41,882 bases of DNA from an uncultured Fluviicola sp. GTDB lineage: Bacteria > Bacteroidota > Bacteroidia > Flavobacteriales_D > Crocinitomicaceae. Where the stretch lies: contig CAJVYC010000022.1 of the NCBI GenBank assembly GCA_913009205.1, positions 1-41,882 on the forward strand. Direction: 5' to 3'. Shown in pieces: positions 18,788 through 26,846 of the stretch (positions are counted from its first letter, which is position 1; the number at the start of each line of letters is the position of its first letter). The notes under the pieces are model-generated. The model saw nothing but the letters and a program-made list of their open reading frames with translations, ran no database searches and had not been told where the DNA came from. The position numbers were made by a program, and so were the translations under genes.

Positions 18788-19636
18788 ATGCTTTACGTAA
18801 ATAGTAACGGAACCATATTAGAAAATGACGGACCAACAATCCAAGCGGGGAATCGTGGTCATTTGTATGGAGATGGCGTATTTGAAAGTATTCGAATAAT
18901 ACGCGGTAGACCCGTTAATCTTACCAATCATATTCTTCGCATGCTAGAAGGAGCAAAGATGATTAAGATGCGCGCTGCAAATTATTTAAATGAATCTTTT
19001 TTTGCAGATAAAATAAGCGAATTACTTCAGAAGTCTGGAATTACCGAAGCCGGAAGGTGCAGGATTTCTTTAGATAGAGCTATGGGAGGGTCTTATATAC
19101 CAGAATCAAATGAAATTGAGTTTTTTATTGAAGTCTATCCAATGGAATCCAACAGCTTCAAATTGAACCAAAGAGGTTTAGAGGTTGATTTATTCGTTGA
19201 TTTGAAGAAGTCGAAAAGTAAATTATCCAATTACAAGACAAAGAACGGTCTGATTTACATTCTCGCTGCCATTGCTGCCAAAGAAAAAAACTTAGATGAT
19301 TATTTAATTTCGAACAGTCAAGGTGGCGTTTTGGAAAGTACATCGGCTAATTTATTTGTTGTAAGTAATGGCGTTTTATACACGCCTAGTCTTGAAGAGG
19401 GTTGTTTAGCTGGTACGATGCGAATGCAGGTAATTAATCTTGCGATCAAAAATGGTATTAAGGTGTATGAATGCAATGTTTTGCCTCAAAATTTACTTGT
19501 TGCAGATGAAATATTCTTAACGAATGCCATCAAAGGGATTGTTTGGGTGAGCGGCTTTCGAACGAAACGATACTTCAGCACAATAGCTAAGAAATTGATA
19601 GTCCTTCTAAACGAAAAATGGAAACCACAATTTTAA
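18788..19636 (+). CDS. Class IV PLP aminotransferase (ADC lyase/branched-chain/D-amino-acid type)
   Basis: 282 aa fold-type IV PLP enzyme. Key motifs are GHLYGDGVFESIRIIRGRPVN near the N-terminus, the presumed Schiff-base Lys150 in LSNYKTKNGLIY, the conserved Glu of GGVLESTSANLF, and the phosphate-binding turn LAGTMRMQV. Candidates are aminodeoxychorismate lyase (PabC, folate), branched-chain or D-amino-acid aminotransferase. The short length and single-gene context fit PabC-like enzymes in Bacteroidota, but the substrate cannot be fixed from sequence alone. It is downstream of and 3 bp from the rhomboid gene. A hairpin at 19770 may end the operon. Confidence 0.88.
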   Translation: MLYVNSNGTILENDGPTIQAGNRGHLYGDGVFESIRIIRGRPVNLTNHILRMLEGAKMIKMRAANYLNESFFADKISELLQKSGITEAGRCRISLDRAMGGSYIPESNEIEFFIEVYPMESNSFKLNQRGLEVDLFVDLKKSKSKLSNYKTKNGLIYILAAIAAKEKNLDDYLISNSQGGVLESTSANLFVVSNGVLYTPSLEEGCLAGTMRMQVINLAIKNGIKVYECNVLPQNLLVADEIFLTNAIKGIVWVSGFRTKRYFSTIAKKLIVLLNEKWKPQF

Positions 19637-19769
19637 TCGCATTAGACAATTGTTACTTTTTGTAGCGTTACTTGTATTCAACCAAGGATAATTCTAACAA
19701 CAATTTTTTTACGTAAGATTATTTTGTAATTGGTTATGAATCCGTATTTAATCGGGAATTGAATGAACC

Positions 19770-19805
19770 AGCGCTCTTTCCATCCCGGAGAGAACGCTTT
19801 TTTTT
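19770..19805 (+). terminator. Probable intrinsic terminator after the aminotransferase
   Basis: Arms AGCG-CTCT and AGAG-AA-CGCT pair over 8 bp with a two-base bulge, 11-nt loop, then eight T. It sits only 7 bp before the ATG of the YwbE gene, so it could instead act as a leader hairpin for that gene. Confidence 0.6.
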
Positions 19806-19812
19806 AAATAGA

Positions 19813-20007
19813 ATGGATGGAAAACAACGAAAATATATTGTAATAGGCGCAAACGTGGCAATTGTTCTAAAAAAGGATCAGCGCTCAGGTATGCTGACTG
19901 AAGGAAGTGTGAAAGACATTTTAACCAAGTCTTACTTTCATACGCATGGTATTAAAGTAAGGCTGGAGGACGGAAGTGTAGGTCGTGTAAAAGAAATTAA
20001 GGCGTGA
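19813..20007 (+). CDS. YwbE family protein (DUF2196)
   Basis: The ATG at 19813 gives 64 aa starting MDGKQRKYIVIGANVAIVL, the usual start of this family. An in-frame TTG 54 bp upstream lies before the terminator-like hairpin and is rejected. The small domain has the conserved pattern GANVAIVLKKDQRSGMLTEG, VKDILT..., FHTHGIKVRLEDGSVGRVKEI. It is a cytoplasmic, KOW/SH3-like small protein of unknown function, widely distributed in bacteria. It is followed after 77 bp by the flavin reductase gene. Confidence 0.88.
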   Translation: MDGKQRKYIVIGANVAIVLKKDQRSGMLTEGSVKDILTKSYFHTHGIKVRLEDGSVGRVKEIKA

Positions 20008-20084
20008 TAATAACTTACCATGGTAGATATGCCTGTTAAGTTATTATATTTGACAGAACAAAACAGAAATTAAACAATAAAGGT

Positions 20085-20612
20085 ATGGGTAAGATTTTGG
20101 CATTTTCAGGTAGTAACAGTAAGAATTCTATTAATCAGAAATTGATTCGATTAACAAGTGAACTGATTGAAGAGCACGAAGTAGAAGTGATCGATCTTAG
20201 AGATTATGATGCTCCTTTGTATGGGATAGACTTAGAAATTGAAAATGGAATTCCCTCATCCATGAAGGCACTTAGCGAAAAAATGTCAGCTGTGGACGGT
20301 TACATCATTTCTACGCCAGAACACAATGGATCAATGAGCGCTTTGTTAAAGAATACAATTGATTGGCTGTCAAGATTTGAACAAAAAACATTTCAAAATA
20401 AACCAACAGTCTTTATGAGTGCATCTCAAGGGCCAAGGGGAGGAATTTCGGCCTTGAGCCATCTCGTTGATGTCATGCCTTATCGAGGAGCAGATGTTGT
20501 TGGTCATTATGCATTGGGAAGTTTCGGTGAGCATTACGTTGATGGTTCATTAGATGACGAATCACAAGTAAAGATTAAAGCTATAATTCGCAAATTGGAG
20601 GAAGTAATTTAG
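20085..20612 (+). CDS. NADPH-dependent FMN reductase-like protein
   Basis: 175 aa flavodoxin-fold oxidoreductase. The FMN phosphate loop is FSGSNSKNSINQKL near the N-terminus. The isoalloxazine-contacting stretch is STPEHNGSMSALLKN followed by IDWLSR, and a later ASQGPRGGISAL loop is typical of the SsuE/ChrR/azoreductase-like family. Such enzymes reduce FMN, quinones or metal ions using NAD(P)H. It is followed 6 bp later by a dead 4Fe-4S mono-cluster protein gene, so the two were probably an operon once. Substrate unknown. Confidence 0.92.
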   Translation: MGKILAFSGSNSKNSINQKLIRLTSELIEEHEVEVIDLRDYDAPLYGIDLEIENGIPSSMKALSEKMSAVDGYIISTPEHNGSMSALLKNTIDWLSRFEQKTFQNKPTVFMSASQGPRGGISALSHLVDVMPYRGADVVGHYALGSFGEHYVDGSLDDESQVKIKAIIRKLEEVI

Positions 20613-20618
20613 CAAACT

Positions 20619-20833
20619 ATGAACAAAGTCGTAAATGAATACAGTAATGATGAAGTAATAGTTGTTTGGGATTCTGTAAAATGCAATCATTCTGCGTAAT
20701 GAGTTGAAAATTTACCGATATTTTTAATGCTAAGAATAAACCTTGGATAGATATGAGTAAAGGAGAATCTGATGAGATAATGGCAACAATAGACAAGTGT
20801 CCTTTTGGTGCGCTTTCATATCGAAAAAGGTAG
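20619..20833 (+). pseudogene. Disrupted divergent 4Fe-4S mono-cluster protein (YjdI-like)
   Basis: From the ATG at 20619 the frame reads MNKVVNEYSNDEVIVVWDSV then KCNHSA, followed by TAA (20697) and TGA (20700) in frame; the TGA sits where the second cluster Cys (TGT/TGC) is expected. One base later lost in TTACCGAT shifts the frame, after which IFNAKNKPWIDMSKGESDE and then IDKCPFGALSYRKR run to TAG at 20833. The whole matches the family layout (KCxHSxxC..., PWI, CPxGALxY) in about 70 residues. Two nonsense changes plus one deletion mean it is dead, not a simple sequencing slip. It follows the FMN reductase by 6 bp. Confidence 0.85.
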
Positions 20834-20922
20834 TTTAGCTTTTAAGAGTTAAGTTCAACCGTTTAGCTAGTATTCGTTAAGTTATTAACTTAGCCCAATT
20901 AAACCATTTTAAAACAATTATT

Positions 20923-21756
20923 ATGAAAAGAAAATTACTATCAATGGCGGTTATTTTAACTGCAACGTTTGGGTTAAACGCTCAAATTCAAAACTATGCT
21001 GTTGGAGCAACAGTAAATGATTTTACCGTAACCGATATTGACGGAAACTCTCACACACTAAGTGATTATACCAGTGCTGGAAAGTGGGTTGTATTGGATT
21101 TTTTCTTTGTTGATTGCCCACCATGTCAGGCAACTGTTCAATATTTTAATGAGCTTCACGAGAAGTACGGATGTAATGAAGGAGATTTAGTTTGTATTTC
21201 TATTAATACAGGTCAAGATGATGATTCTTATGTCGCTTCTTTTGAAGCTACTCATGGTGGTGCATTTTCGCATAGTCCAGCTGTAAGTGGTGATGGTGGA
21301 TCTGCTGTTGTTAATACAGATTTTAATCCAACTGCATACCCAACATATTGTTTAATTGGAGCCGACATGAAAATGAAAAATACTGATATTTGGCCAATTG
21401 GATCAGTTGCTGATTTTGAAAGTGCAATAACTGCAGCGGGACATAATCCAACTGAAATGACTTGCGCATCGAATAGTATTGAAGAAAATACTTTATTAAA
21501 CGATGTTTCTGTTTTCCCTAACCCAGCTGCTACAAGTGCAACTGTTTATGTAAGTCTTGATGCATCTACTGACGTAACTGTTGAAGTATTCAACTTAGTT
21601 GGAGCTTTAGTTTCTACTGACGTATACACTGGAGTTTCAGGTGAAAACAACCTTATTGTAAACACAAGCGCTTTAGAGAATGGACAATACATCCTTAATA
21701 TTTCATTAGGAGATAATGTTGCAAGAACTCAGGTTTACTTTAACGTATTGAAGTAA
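20923..21756 (+). CDS. Thioredoxin-like (TlpA/redoxin) protein with T9SS sorting domain
   Basis: 277 aa. The signal peptide (about 1-20) ends at GLNAQ. A thioredoxin-fold domain covers residues 25-165: NDFTVTDIDGNSHTLSDY, redox motif Cys65-Pro-Pro-Cys68 in DFFFVDCPPCQ, and cis-Pro in FNPTAYPTYCLI. A type A T9SS sorting domain occupies the last 80 residues (VSVFPNPAATSATVYV, VEVFNLVGALV, LENGQYILNI). It is therefore an extracellular or surface-attached thiol-disulfide protein, an odd place for such chemistry. It may act on other secreted proteins or on extracellular redox compounds; this is inference. It is followed by a strong terminator. Confidence 0.92.
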   Translation: MKRKLLSMAVILTATFGLNAQIQNYAVGATVNDFTVTDIDGNSHTLSDYTSAGKWVVLDFFFVDCPPCQATVQYFNELHEKYGCNEGDLVCISINTGQDDDSYVASFEATHGGAFSHSPAVSGDGGSAVVNTDFNPTAYPTYCLIGADMKMKNTDIWPIGSVADFESAITAAGHNPTEMTCASNSIEENTLLNDVSVFPNPAATSATVYVSLDASTDVTVEVFNLVGALVSTDVYTGVSGENNLIVNTSALENGQYILNISLGDNVARTQVYFNVLK

Positions 21757-21778
21757 GCATAGCTTAAAAAAGAATACT

Positions 21779-21816
21779 AAAGCCCGCATCTTGGATATTC
21801 AGGATGCGGGCTTTTT
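21779..21816 (+). terminator. Intrinsic terminator
   Basis: Perfect 12-bp stem AAAGCCCGCATC / GATGCGGGCTTT with a 12-nt loop and following T-run, 20 bp after the stop of the thioredoxin-like T9SS protein. Confidence 0.92.
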
Positions 21817-21968
21817 CATTTGCTGGTGTTTTTCTTCAATTTATCGTTCCATGGAATCCCGTTAATGTCTTATCTGAAAAGGAATACATCACGATTTAGC
21901 GGTTTTCTGCGCTCGAAACAACTTGGACAAATTTATTTCGTATTTTCGCTTCGACTTTACAATCTCAA

Positions 21969-23039
21969 ATGGGAAATTTTATAAATAATCTTCTCGATAA
22001 TTTAATCTCTACAACGTGGCGCCTCATGGATTTACCTTTGTATTTCTTACTGTTGTTGATTATCTTGTTATTGATTGTTTTCAATCGTTTTGGTCTTAAA
22101 TGGCTAAAGAGATTATCAGATCAGAAGCGTTTGTATATCAATGCTATTCTTGTTTTACTCATGCTTTTGTTCATTATTGACATAAAGTTCTCTTTCATGA
22201 AAGCAGAATTGACAGGTTTAAATGAAAAAATAAGAAATTCCCAATTCAACGGTAGTTCTGTCGTTGGAGGAACACCCTTTGATTTAAAAGAATTCAAAAA
22301 TCGATTTCCTGAATCTGATATAAAAGAAAAATCTGTCCATGAAGCCGTTCAATTGATGGTTGTGAAACAAAAAGACCCTAATTCTGTTGTTTACATTGTT
22401 CGAATTGATCTGAGACATCCAGATGCACAAATTCAGATTTCCCCGGAGAAAAAGGAAAAATACCTAACGAGTAAATTTGCAAAAGCGCACAAATGCATGA
22501 TCGCCATAAACGGTGAAGCAGGGGAGTCGATGGCTATGGATTGCGACTTGGGGGAATGGTCAGGAAACTGGGTTTCAAAAGGGAAACCTGTAATGATGGT
22601 TGATACGGATAAGCGACCATTTATGGGGTTCAACAAGCAAAACAAGGGAACGTATTACGAAGAGTCATTCGTTGACACAAAATACAATGACAATTACTAC
22701 AATGCTATTTGGGGACGTTTTGATATTCTGAAAAAAGGCAAAGTTCTCACGCACGAAAGAGACCGACCTTACGCGAGAACTGTAATGGGATTGAGTAAGG
22801 ATGGAACTCAATTGTATCTGATGATCGTTGATGGTAAGCGCCCAGACCACAGTATTGGTTTAACGTACAACGATTGCGCAAGAATGCTTAAATTACTGGG
22901 AGCAGAAGATGCAATGGCCTGCGATCAAGGAGGTTCATCTTGCATGTACGTAAAAAATATGGGAGGTATTATCAACCGCCCCGCAGACAGCGAAGGTATC
23001 GAGCGTCCAATTTATTCTCATTTTGGAGTTTCGTTTTAG
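21969..23039 (+). CDS. Membrane-anchored phosphodiester glycosidase (NAGPA-like) domain protein
   Basis: 356 aa. Two membrane helices lie near the N-terminus (about 17-38 and 52-70). The rest is a NAGPA-type domain (phosphodiester glycosidase): conserved features include KCMIAINGEAGESMAMDCDLG, YARTVMGLSKDGTQLYLMIVDG, DCARMLKLLGAEDAMACDQGGSS and a C-terminal ERPIYSHFGVSF. Eukaryotic NAGPA removes GlcNAc from phosphodiesters; bacterial members act on sugar-phosphate or wall polymers, often with unknown substrates. The catalytic domain is predicted to face the periplasm. It stands alone between two terminators. Confidence 0.87.
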   Translation: MGNFINNLLDNLISTTWRLMDLPLYFLLLLIILLLIVFNRFGLKWLKRLSDQKRLYINAILVLLMLLFIIDIKFSFMKAELTGLNEKIRNSQFNGSSVVGGTPFDLKEFKNRFPESDIKEKSVHEAVQLMVVKQKDPNSVVYIVRIDLRHPDAQIQISPEKKEKYLTSKFAKAHKCMIAINGEAGESMAMDCDLGEWSGNWVSKGKPVMMVDTDKRPFMGFNKQNKGTYYEESFVDTKYNDNYYNAIWGRFDILKKGKVLTHERDRPYARTVMGLSKDGTQLYLMIVDGKRPDHSIGLTYNDCARMLKLLGAEDAMACDQGGSSCMYVKNMGGIINRPADSEGIERPIYSHFGVSF

Positions 23040-23143
23040 TAATTCTAAAAAAATGCGCAAAACGAAATACTTTAATGTTTGTCAGTGTGAAGGTTTTACC
23101 GAGCGGATTGTGATTGTTTATCAATAGTCCGAATGGTGAAACA

Positions 23144-23177
23144 AAAAAAGCCTCTGGATGGCTCCAGAGGCTTTTTT
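23144..23177. terminator. Bidirectional intrinsic terminator
   Basis: Perfect 15-bp stem AAAAAAGCCTCTGGA / TCCAGAGGCTTTTTT with a 4-nt loop between the convergent genes ending at 23039 and 23196; T-runs on both strands. Confidence 0.95.
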
Positions 23178-23195
23178 ATTATGTTTATTAAACTT

Positions 23196-24065
23196 TTACA
23201 TTCCGCTCAGGGCTGCATTTGTGAGCTTGAGTTGAATTTTCAAAAATCGAGCGACTTGTTTTGCGGTCATATCTCCTTGCGCTGCAGACATACTCTTGTC
23301 CATTGCTTCTGCTTTTTCTAACATTTTCGGATAGTTTGATAGTGCGGTCAAGTCTCCGTTCATTGCTTTTTTATAGAATTTGATGTATTCATCAATATAA
23401 TCCTCGTAGTCATCCATCATTTGGTTAAAGTTGTCATCGCTCATTGATGCGTTGCTCTTGTTGTCGTAATCACTATTGTCATCATCGAATGTTGTTGAAG
23501 TCTTTTGGACATCTTGATCAAATTTGATTTCTGAATTGACTTCAAAAGAAGACCAATCATCAATGACTCCCTCGTCAAATTTTTCTCCTTTATATATGTC
23601 AAAGGTTACCCAGCCATCTTCGCCACTTTTAAGTGAGAGGATGGCTTCTATTAATTGGTGTCCGCTGCACTTGGCTGTATTTAAACCAGAAATGGGTTGT
23701 CCTGCTTTATTGAAAATGGTCATTCCGAGGCTCGAGTAGTTGCTATGAAGTTCTGCTGGGTCATACGGTAGCGGTTTATCAGTTCTTAAAACATTTAGTT
23801 TCACTTCCCAAACTTGATTATCTATAAAGTCCAACTCTTTAAAATTTACTTCAGTTGTTGAGTTTTTCAGGACCAAATAGTCTCCGAGCTCTCCTTTGAT
23901 TGTTTTGCTTTTGGCTTGAAGCTTTTTTGTACTTGTTTTTGGTTTGAACGTTCTTTTCGCTTCTTCAGCGGCTTCTCGTTCGGCATTCGGATCGCTTGAC
24001 GTTAAGTAGTAGAGACCGATAACCGCGAAAGCAATACCGATGTAGATGAGTCTTTTCTTATTCAT
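23196..24065 (-). CDS. Membrane-anchored protein of unknown function
   Basis: 289 aa. A single N-terminal membrane helix (about 5-22, RLIYIGIAFAVIGLYYL) precedes a charged linker and a beta-rich domain (about 60-175; WEVKLNVLRTDKPL, GWVTFDIYKGEKFDEG). A highly acidic spacer (DDDNSDYDNKSNASMSDDN) leads to a C-terminal helical segment (YEDYIDEYIKFYKKAMNGD...KMLEKAEAMDKSM). The last segment resembles a short helical domain found at the end of many Bacteroidota lipoproteins of unknown function. I cannot name a family with confidence. It is anchored in the inner membrane with the bulk probably outside the cytoplasm. Convergent with the glycosidase gene. Confidence 0.7.
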   Translation of the reverse strand: MNKKRLIYIGIAFAVIGLYYLTSSDPNAEREAAEEAKRTFKPKTSTKKLQAKSKTIKGELGDYLVLKNSTTEVNFKELDFIDNQVWEVKLNVLRTDKPLPYDPAELHSNYSSLGMTIFNKAGQPISGLNTAKCSGHQLIEAILSLKSGEDGWVTFDIYKGEKFDEGVIDDWSSFEVNSEIKFDQDVQKTSTTFDDDNSDYDNKSNASMSDDNFNQMMDDYEDYIDEYIKFYKKAMNGDLTALSNYPKMLEKAEAMDKSMSAAQGDMTAKQVARFLKIQLKLTNAALSGM

Positions 24066-24114
24066 TGCAGTAGTCTTTGTAATTAGCTCAATACTAAAAT
24101 AGAAAATATATTTT

Positions 24115-24145
24115 AAAAAAAAAAGCCTTGCAAAAGCAAAGCTTT
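24115..24145 (-). terminator. Terminator left behind from a tRNA transcript
   Basis: On the minus strand AAAGCTTTGC / GCAAGGCTTT pair (one mismatch, 4-nt loop), followed by ten T. It starts about 10 bp after the tRNA-like 3' end at 24155, exactly where a tRNA terminator would be. Confidence 0.65.
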
Positions 24146-24154
24146 AATTTTTTT

Positions 24155-24186
24155 GGGTGGAAGATGGGGCTCGAACCCACGAACCT
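24155..24186 (-). pseudogene. 3' fragment of a tRNA gene (possibly tRNA-His)
   Basis: On the minus strand the segment reads as a T-arm and acceptor end: GTGGG, loop TTCGAGC, CCCAT, then CTTCCAC and a C at the discriminator position. C73 is characteristic of tRNA-His. Nothing upstream on the minus strand can supply the anticodon arm, D-arm or the matching 5' acceptor (GTGGAAG): the sequence there is the end of a ychJ-like pseudogene. It is therefore a truncated copy, not a functional tRNA. The identity as tRNA-His is inference from one base. Confidence 0.6.
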
Positions 24187-24187
24187 T

Positions 24188-24403
24188 CCAGAAAATACAA
24201 ATGAAATTGTCACTCGGGCTAGGTCTGTTAAGTAGATTCGGTTGGAGATATTGCATGTTACTGGAGGAAAATAGAATAATTCAGAAGGGTCGGTTGAATT
24301 TAAGGCGCATTTCGAAGAGAAAGGAAATAAGCGTTTTATCCACGAGGATTCTAAATTTGTTCGCGAGAAGGGGAATTGGATGTATTTGGGATTTAATAGT
24401 TGA
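24188..24403 (+). pseudogene. YchJ-like (SEC-C/NTF2-like) protein, 3' remnant
   Basis: A single frame reads PENTNEIVTRARSVK, TAG (24233), IRLEILHVTGGK, TAG (24272), NNSEGSVEFKAHFEEKGNK, RFIHEDSKFVREKGNWMYLG and a final TGA at 24401. This is the C-terminal half of YchJ-type proteins (W(A)RSVKWIRLEIL... VEFKAxF... HExSxFVxExGxWxYLD). The first TAG stands for the expected Trp. The N-terminal half with its Cys-rich motif is absent. The remnant abuts the tRNA fragment at about 24187, so a deletion or rearrangement joined the two. Two in-frame stops and no start mean it is dead. Confidence 0.8.
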
Positions 24404-24462
24404 TTGATTAGAAGTATTTTAATCTAAATAGTACAATTACATAAAAATACTATGGAACAACC

Positions 24463-24470
24463 TATATTTG
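24463..24470 (+). promoter_or_regulatory. Predicted minus-7 box of the T9SS subtilase
   Basis: TATATTTG matches TAnnTTTG, 18 nt before the ATG at 24489. Confidence 0.5.
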
Positions 24471-24488
24471 TAACTCAATCATACACCT

Positions 24489-26648
24489 ATGAAACTAACA
24501 GTCCTTGTCGCGCTATTATCATTTAGTGGGTTTGCGCAAATGCAAATCTCTTCGAACACTATTTCTGACATCGCGATAATCAATCAAGAGTATCAAGCCA
24601 ATGGCAAGTGCGTTAACAAAACCATTCGTCAGTATTATCCCGTAGATAAAATTCATGGACAGAATTACGTTTCGTTTGTCTGTTCTGTCAATGCTGACTT
24701 TGACAAAGAGGATTTGCAGAGTAGAGGTATTATAGTTGGCTCTAGAATTAACGATATCGTTAGTATTAAGTACCCGATTGAGAACCTAAATGAAATTCTA
24801 AATGAAAACGGAATTGCCTACTTGAAAACAGCCGGAATGGCGCGAGCAATGTTGGATAAGGTGAGGGTTGGAACGCATGTTGATAGTGTTTGGGCAGGAA
24901 TTGATTTGCCACAAGGATTTACCGGAAAAGATGTAATTATTGGAATCACGGATTGGGGATTTGATTACAGTTCTCCAATGTTTTACGATACATTATTGCA
25001 GGATACTCGAATCATCGCTGCTTGGGATCAATTTAAAAACTCTGGTCCAGCTCCGGCTTCTTACAGTTATGGAACGGAATATTCAACCCCAGCTGAATTT
25101 GTAAACGCAGGAGCGGATACAGCCAATTTCTATTCGTACGCAACACATGGTTCTCACGTAGCAGGAATTGCTGGAGGAAGTGGAGCAGGATTGGATTATA
25201 GAGGAATGGCATTCGAGTCGGAGTTTTTATTTGTTACTTTTTTGTTCAATGAAGCCGCTGTTTTGGATGCTTGGGAATGGATGTACAACAAGTCCGTAAA
25301 CGAAGGTAAGCGATTGGTGATCAGCATGAGTTGGGGGATTTACCACATGGGTGCATTGGACGGTTCTGATATTCTGGAACAAGCAATTGATGCATATTCA
25401 GCGTTAGGCGTTGTTTTCGTGTCATCTGCTGGGAACAACGGAAATGTTAATTTTCATATCGATAAGGCTTTTACGAATGACACAATTAAAACGAAAGTCA
25501 ATTTTTACTCAAATCCGAGTTCTACGACACTTTGGGGGCAAAGTATTCACATGTGGGGGAATGTCGGAAACTCTTTTTCAAGTCAACTTATTGTAACGGA
25601 TGTTGGAAGCAACATTATCGCAACGAGTCCTTGGTATTCAACGGCTACAGCACCAAACTACATTGATTCATTTGTTGTTGCGAGTGGAACAGATACGGTA
25701 TTTTTCAATCTTTCAGCGGATGCAGCTTATCCATCGAATGGAAGGCCGCAAAAGAGATTAAGAATTAAGCAATCATCTCCAAATTATAAAATTGGGATTC
25801 GATCAACAGCTGTTAATGGAACGGTTCATTATTGGAACTTAACGGAGCTTACAACAGATGTTGGAAATTGGGGAATGTCCTTTGGAAACTTGGGCTCAAA
25901 CTCAATTGGAGGAGATAATTTATACGGAGTTGGCGTTCCTGCCTGTGCAAACACTGCAATCGCGGTTGGGGCTTATTCATCTGAGTTTTATACCGTAACA
26001 AACAACCTTGTTGGTGGAGCTGAAGCTTCATTCTCAAGTAATGGACCATTGATGGATGGAAGCCTAAAACCAGATATTTCAGCACCTGGAGTGAATGTTG
26101 CTTCTTCAATATCTTCGTATACGGACAATAACTTTGGTCCAATTACAACGGTAGATTTTAACGGTCGAACGTATCCATTTGCACGCTTTAGTGGAACCTC
26201 AATGTCTGGGCCAGTTGTAGCTGGAATTGCAGCAATCCTTTTGGAAGTAAATCCATTCCTATCCGCAAACCAGGTAAAAAGTATCTTAATCGAAACTGCT
26301 CGAACGGACAACCATACTGGAGCTATTCCTCCACACAGCAACAAATGGGGGTGGGGAAAAGTAAATGCCTATCAAGCGGTTACATTGGCGCTTTTGGTTG
26401 TAGGTGAACAGGAAATCGAACTAGAATCTTCGTTCACTGTTTTTCCAAATCCGACCACGTCAGAAATTTCGATTAATGGAATCGTAGGAACCGTTGAAGA
26501 CATTCAAATCATTGACATGAATGGGAAGTCAATCTATGCATCAGATCAATCGAAGACAATCAATGTAAGTGAATTGAATTCTGGAACCTACTTCGTTCGC
26601 CTTATTGTTGATGGAAAGGTGCAGCAAGTTAAATTCATGAAAGAATAG
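24489..26648 (+). CDS. S8 serine peptidase with T9SS type A sorting domain
   Basis: 719 aa. A signal peptide (about 1-16) ends at GFAQ and is followed by a propeptide-like region. Catalytic triad: Asp155 in IIGITDWGFD, His220 in THGSHVAGIAGG and Ser571 in FSGTSMSGPVVAG. The oxyanion Asn is in VSSAGNNG. A roughly 200-residue beta-rich insert lies between the Asn and Ser motifs (NVNFHIDKAF... to ...TTDVGNWG), as in lantibiotic-protease/C5a-peptidase-like subtilases of Bacteroidota. The last 75 residues form a type A CTD: FTVFPNPTTSEISING, IQIIDMNGKSIY, LNSGTYFVRL. Predicted secreted or surface-attached degradative protease. Monocistronic. Confidence 0.95.
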   Translation: MKLTVLVALLSFSGFAQMQISSNTISDIAIINQEYQANGKCVNKTIRQYYPVDKIHGQNYVSFVCSVNADFDKEDLQSRGIIVGSRINDIVSIKYPIENLNEILNENGIAYLKTAGMARAMLDKVRVGTHVDSVWAGIDLPQGFTGKDVIIGITDWGFDYSSPMFYDTLLQDTRIIAAWDQFKNSGPAPASYSYGTEYSTPAEFVNAGADTANFYSYATHGSHVAGIAGGSGAGLDYRGMAFESEFLFVTFLFNEAAVLDAWEWMYNKSVNEGKRLVISMSWGIYHMGALDGSDILEQAIDAYSALGVVFVSSAGNNGNVNFHIDKAFTNDTIKTKVNFYSNPSSTTLWGQSIHMWGNVGNSFSSQLIVTDVGSNIIATSPWYSTATAPNYIDSFVVASGTDTVFFNLSADAAYPSNGRPQKRLRIKQSSPNYKIGIRSTAVNGTVHYWNLTELTTDVGNWGMSFGNLGSNSIGGDNLYGVGVPACANTAIAVGAYSSEFYTVTNNLVGGAEASFSSNGPLMDGSLKPDISAPGVNVASSISSYTDNNFGPITTVDFNGRTYPFARFSGTSMSGPVVAGIAAILLEVNPFLSANQVKSILIETARTDNHTGAIPPHSNKWGWGKVNAYQAVTLALLVVGEQEIELESSFTVFPNPTTSEISINGIVGTVEDIQIIDMNGKSIYASDQSKTINVSELNSGTYFVRLIVDGKVQQVKFMKE

Positions 26649-26846
26649 ATTTTTTTTCATGTATTTAATTATTTGTTTCAAATATAAATTCAATCCGTTT
26701 TATATATATATTTTAAGTTTTATAGGCAGAAGATGTCAATTCACTATTTATTGTTGACAATTTTCACCTTTTGAATTGATACAGTCGATGAGAAGCAGTA
26801 CATTCGCAAAGTCTGAGGATAGATGTGAAACAAATTAAAATCATTA

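Noticed and set aside
24153-24407. ORF beginning MGGRWGSNPRTFQ
   Set aside because: The GRWGSNPRTF-type start is the usual artefact of reading a tRNA 3' end on the wrong strand; the downstream part is out of frame with the ychJ-like remnant.
26636-26661. Inverted repeat CATGAAA / TTTCATG with T-run over the stop of the T9SS subtilase
   Set aside because: Only 7 bp of weak AT-rich stem, interrupted by a long loop; not convincing as a terminator.
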